NCBI GenBank assembly: GCA_900766165.1
Contig: CAAFUK010000063.1
Coordinates: 1 to 14,050 of the forward strand
Direction: 5' to 3'
Origin: an uncultured Collinsella sp.
Lineage (GTDB): Bacteria > Actinomycetota > Coriobacteriia > Coriobacteriales > Coriobacteriaceae
Length of the DNA stretch: 14,050 nt
Part shown: positions 13,822 through 14,050 of the stretch, piece after piece
Layout: the number at the start of each line of letters is the position of its first letter
Position numbering within the stretch: position 1 is the stretch's first letter
Notes under the pieces: generated by a model
What the model was told of the DNA's origin: nothing
The model's input: the letters and a program-made list of their open reading frames with translations, nothing else
The model's database searches: none
Made by a program: the position numbers and the translations under genes

Positions 13822-13870
13822 GCCATCGCCCCGCAAGCCTCCACAAGCCAAATCTCCCCGCGGCGATGGC
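13822..13870 (+). other. Inverted repeat after the small membrane protein
   Basis: GCCATCGCC (13822-13830) and GGCGATGGC (13862-13870) are perfect 9-bp arms, with GC pairs extending inward, starting at the stop codon. The loop is about 31 bases and no U-run follows, so it may be a weak or factor-assisted terminator. Confidence 0.5.
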
Positions 13871-13905
13871 ACGCATCGCAGCAACAATCATGCAGGTAAA
13901 CCCCG

Positions 13906-13951
13906 TGCAAAACAGTTTTTGCAGCGCCCGGCAAGCCTTGCCGCATATGAT
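13906..13951. promoter_or_regulatory. Two palindromes and a -10-like box upstream of the last gene
   Basis: TGCAAAA-CAGT-TTTTGCA (13906-13923) and GGCAAG-C-CTTGCC (13930-13942) are both perfect inverted repeats. TATGAT (13946-13951) is a good -10 candidate just beyond them, though no -35 lies at standard spacing (TTGCAG is 21 bases away). The two palindromes would bracket a polymerase site and are candidate operators for the regulator that follows. Confidence 0.45.
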
Positions 13952-14017
13952 GTACAACAGATTCGATAGCGCACCCGGCGTGTTCGCGGGACGCTCCTTC
14001 ACGACCGGGAGGTGACG

Positions 14018-14050
14018 ATGGACATCAGCAACCAGATCAAGACGAGGCGC
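14018..14050 (+). CDS. Start of a probable second XRE-family regulator (runs off the right edge)
   Basis: Only 11 codons are visible: MDISNQIKTRR. The ATG at 14018 has GGGAGGTGAC just upstream, a strong ribosome site. The visible residues align with the first residues of the XRE regulator at 12747 (MELGSHIKEHR) and match the way many Gram-positive XRE proteins begin, with helix 1 of the helix-turn-helix. The family call is inference from these few residues. Confidence 0.6.
   Translation, partial: MDISNQIKTRR

Overview
The window is GC-rich DNA, densely packed with genes, from a bacterial chromosome. Strong AGGAGG-type ribosome sites, GC-rich codon use, intergenic palindromes carrying GGGACGG, and the mix of a WecA/TagO-type enzyme, a PflX-like radical SAM protein and a Mef-like efflux pump suggest a Coriobacteriia gut anaerobe, with Collinsella as the best guess. 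That assignment is inference from style and gene content, not from a search. I see no prophage, insertion sequence, CRISPR array or rRNA.

Bases 1-3573 are read leftward. They hold the 5' end of proB (glutamate 5-kinase), pncB (nicotinate phosphoribosyltransferase, NAD salvage), a small coiled-coil/membrane-anchored protein, a tRNA-Ala(CGC) with its own promoter and terminator, and a PflX-like radical SAM protein. Two GGGACGG-loop palindromes lie between these genes.

Bases 3574-8108 are read rightward. They hold a structured intergenic stretch that may encode a small RNA (6S RNA is the best guess), a WecA/TagO-type polyprenyl-phosphate GlcNAc-1-P transferase that starts cell-wall polymer synthesis, trpS, a Cof-type HAD phosphatase, and a one-domain MGMT-like protein. 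Clear hairpin terminators follow the last three.

Bases 8130-10909 are read leftward. They hold a five-helix membrane protein with a C-terminal frameshift and a Mef-like MFS efflux pump. The pump has a near-consensus promoter and a 9-codon leader ORF, MLASMRIWL, that resembles the macrolide-sensing leader peptides of mef and ermD genes. This is the most interesting regulatory signal in the window.

Bases 10986-14050 are read rightward. They hold an SPFH/stomatin-like membrane protein paired with a ribbon-helix-helix protein, a membrane-tethered XRE regulator preceded by repeated and palindromic boxes, a small four-helix membrane protein behind a perfect 12-bp stem-loop, and the first 11 codons of what looks like a second XRE regulator. 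This end may be a small membrane-linked regulatory locus.
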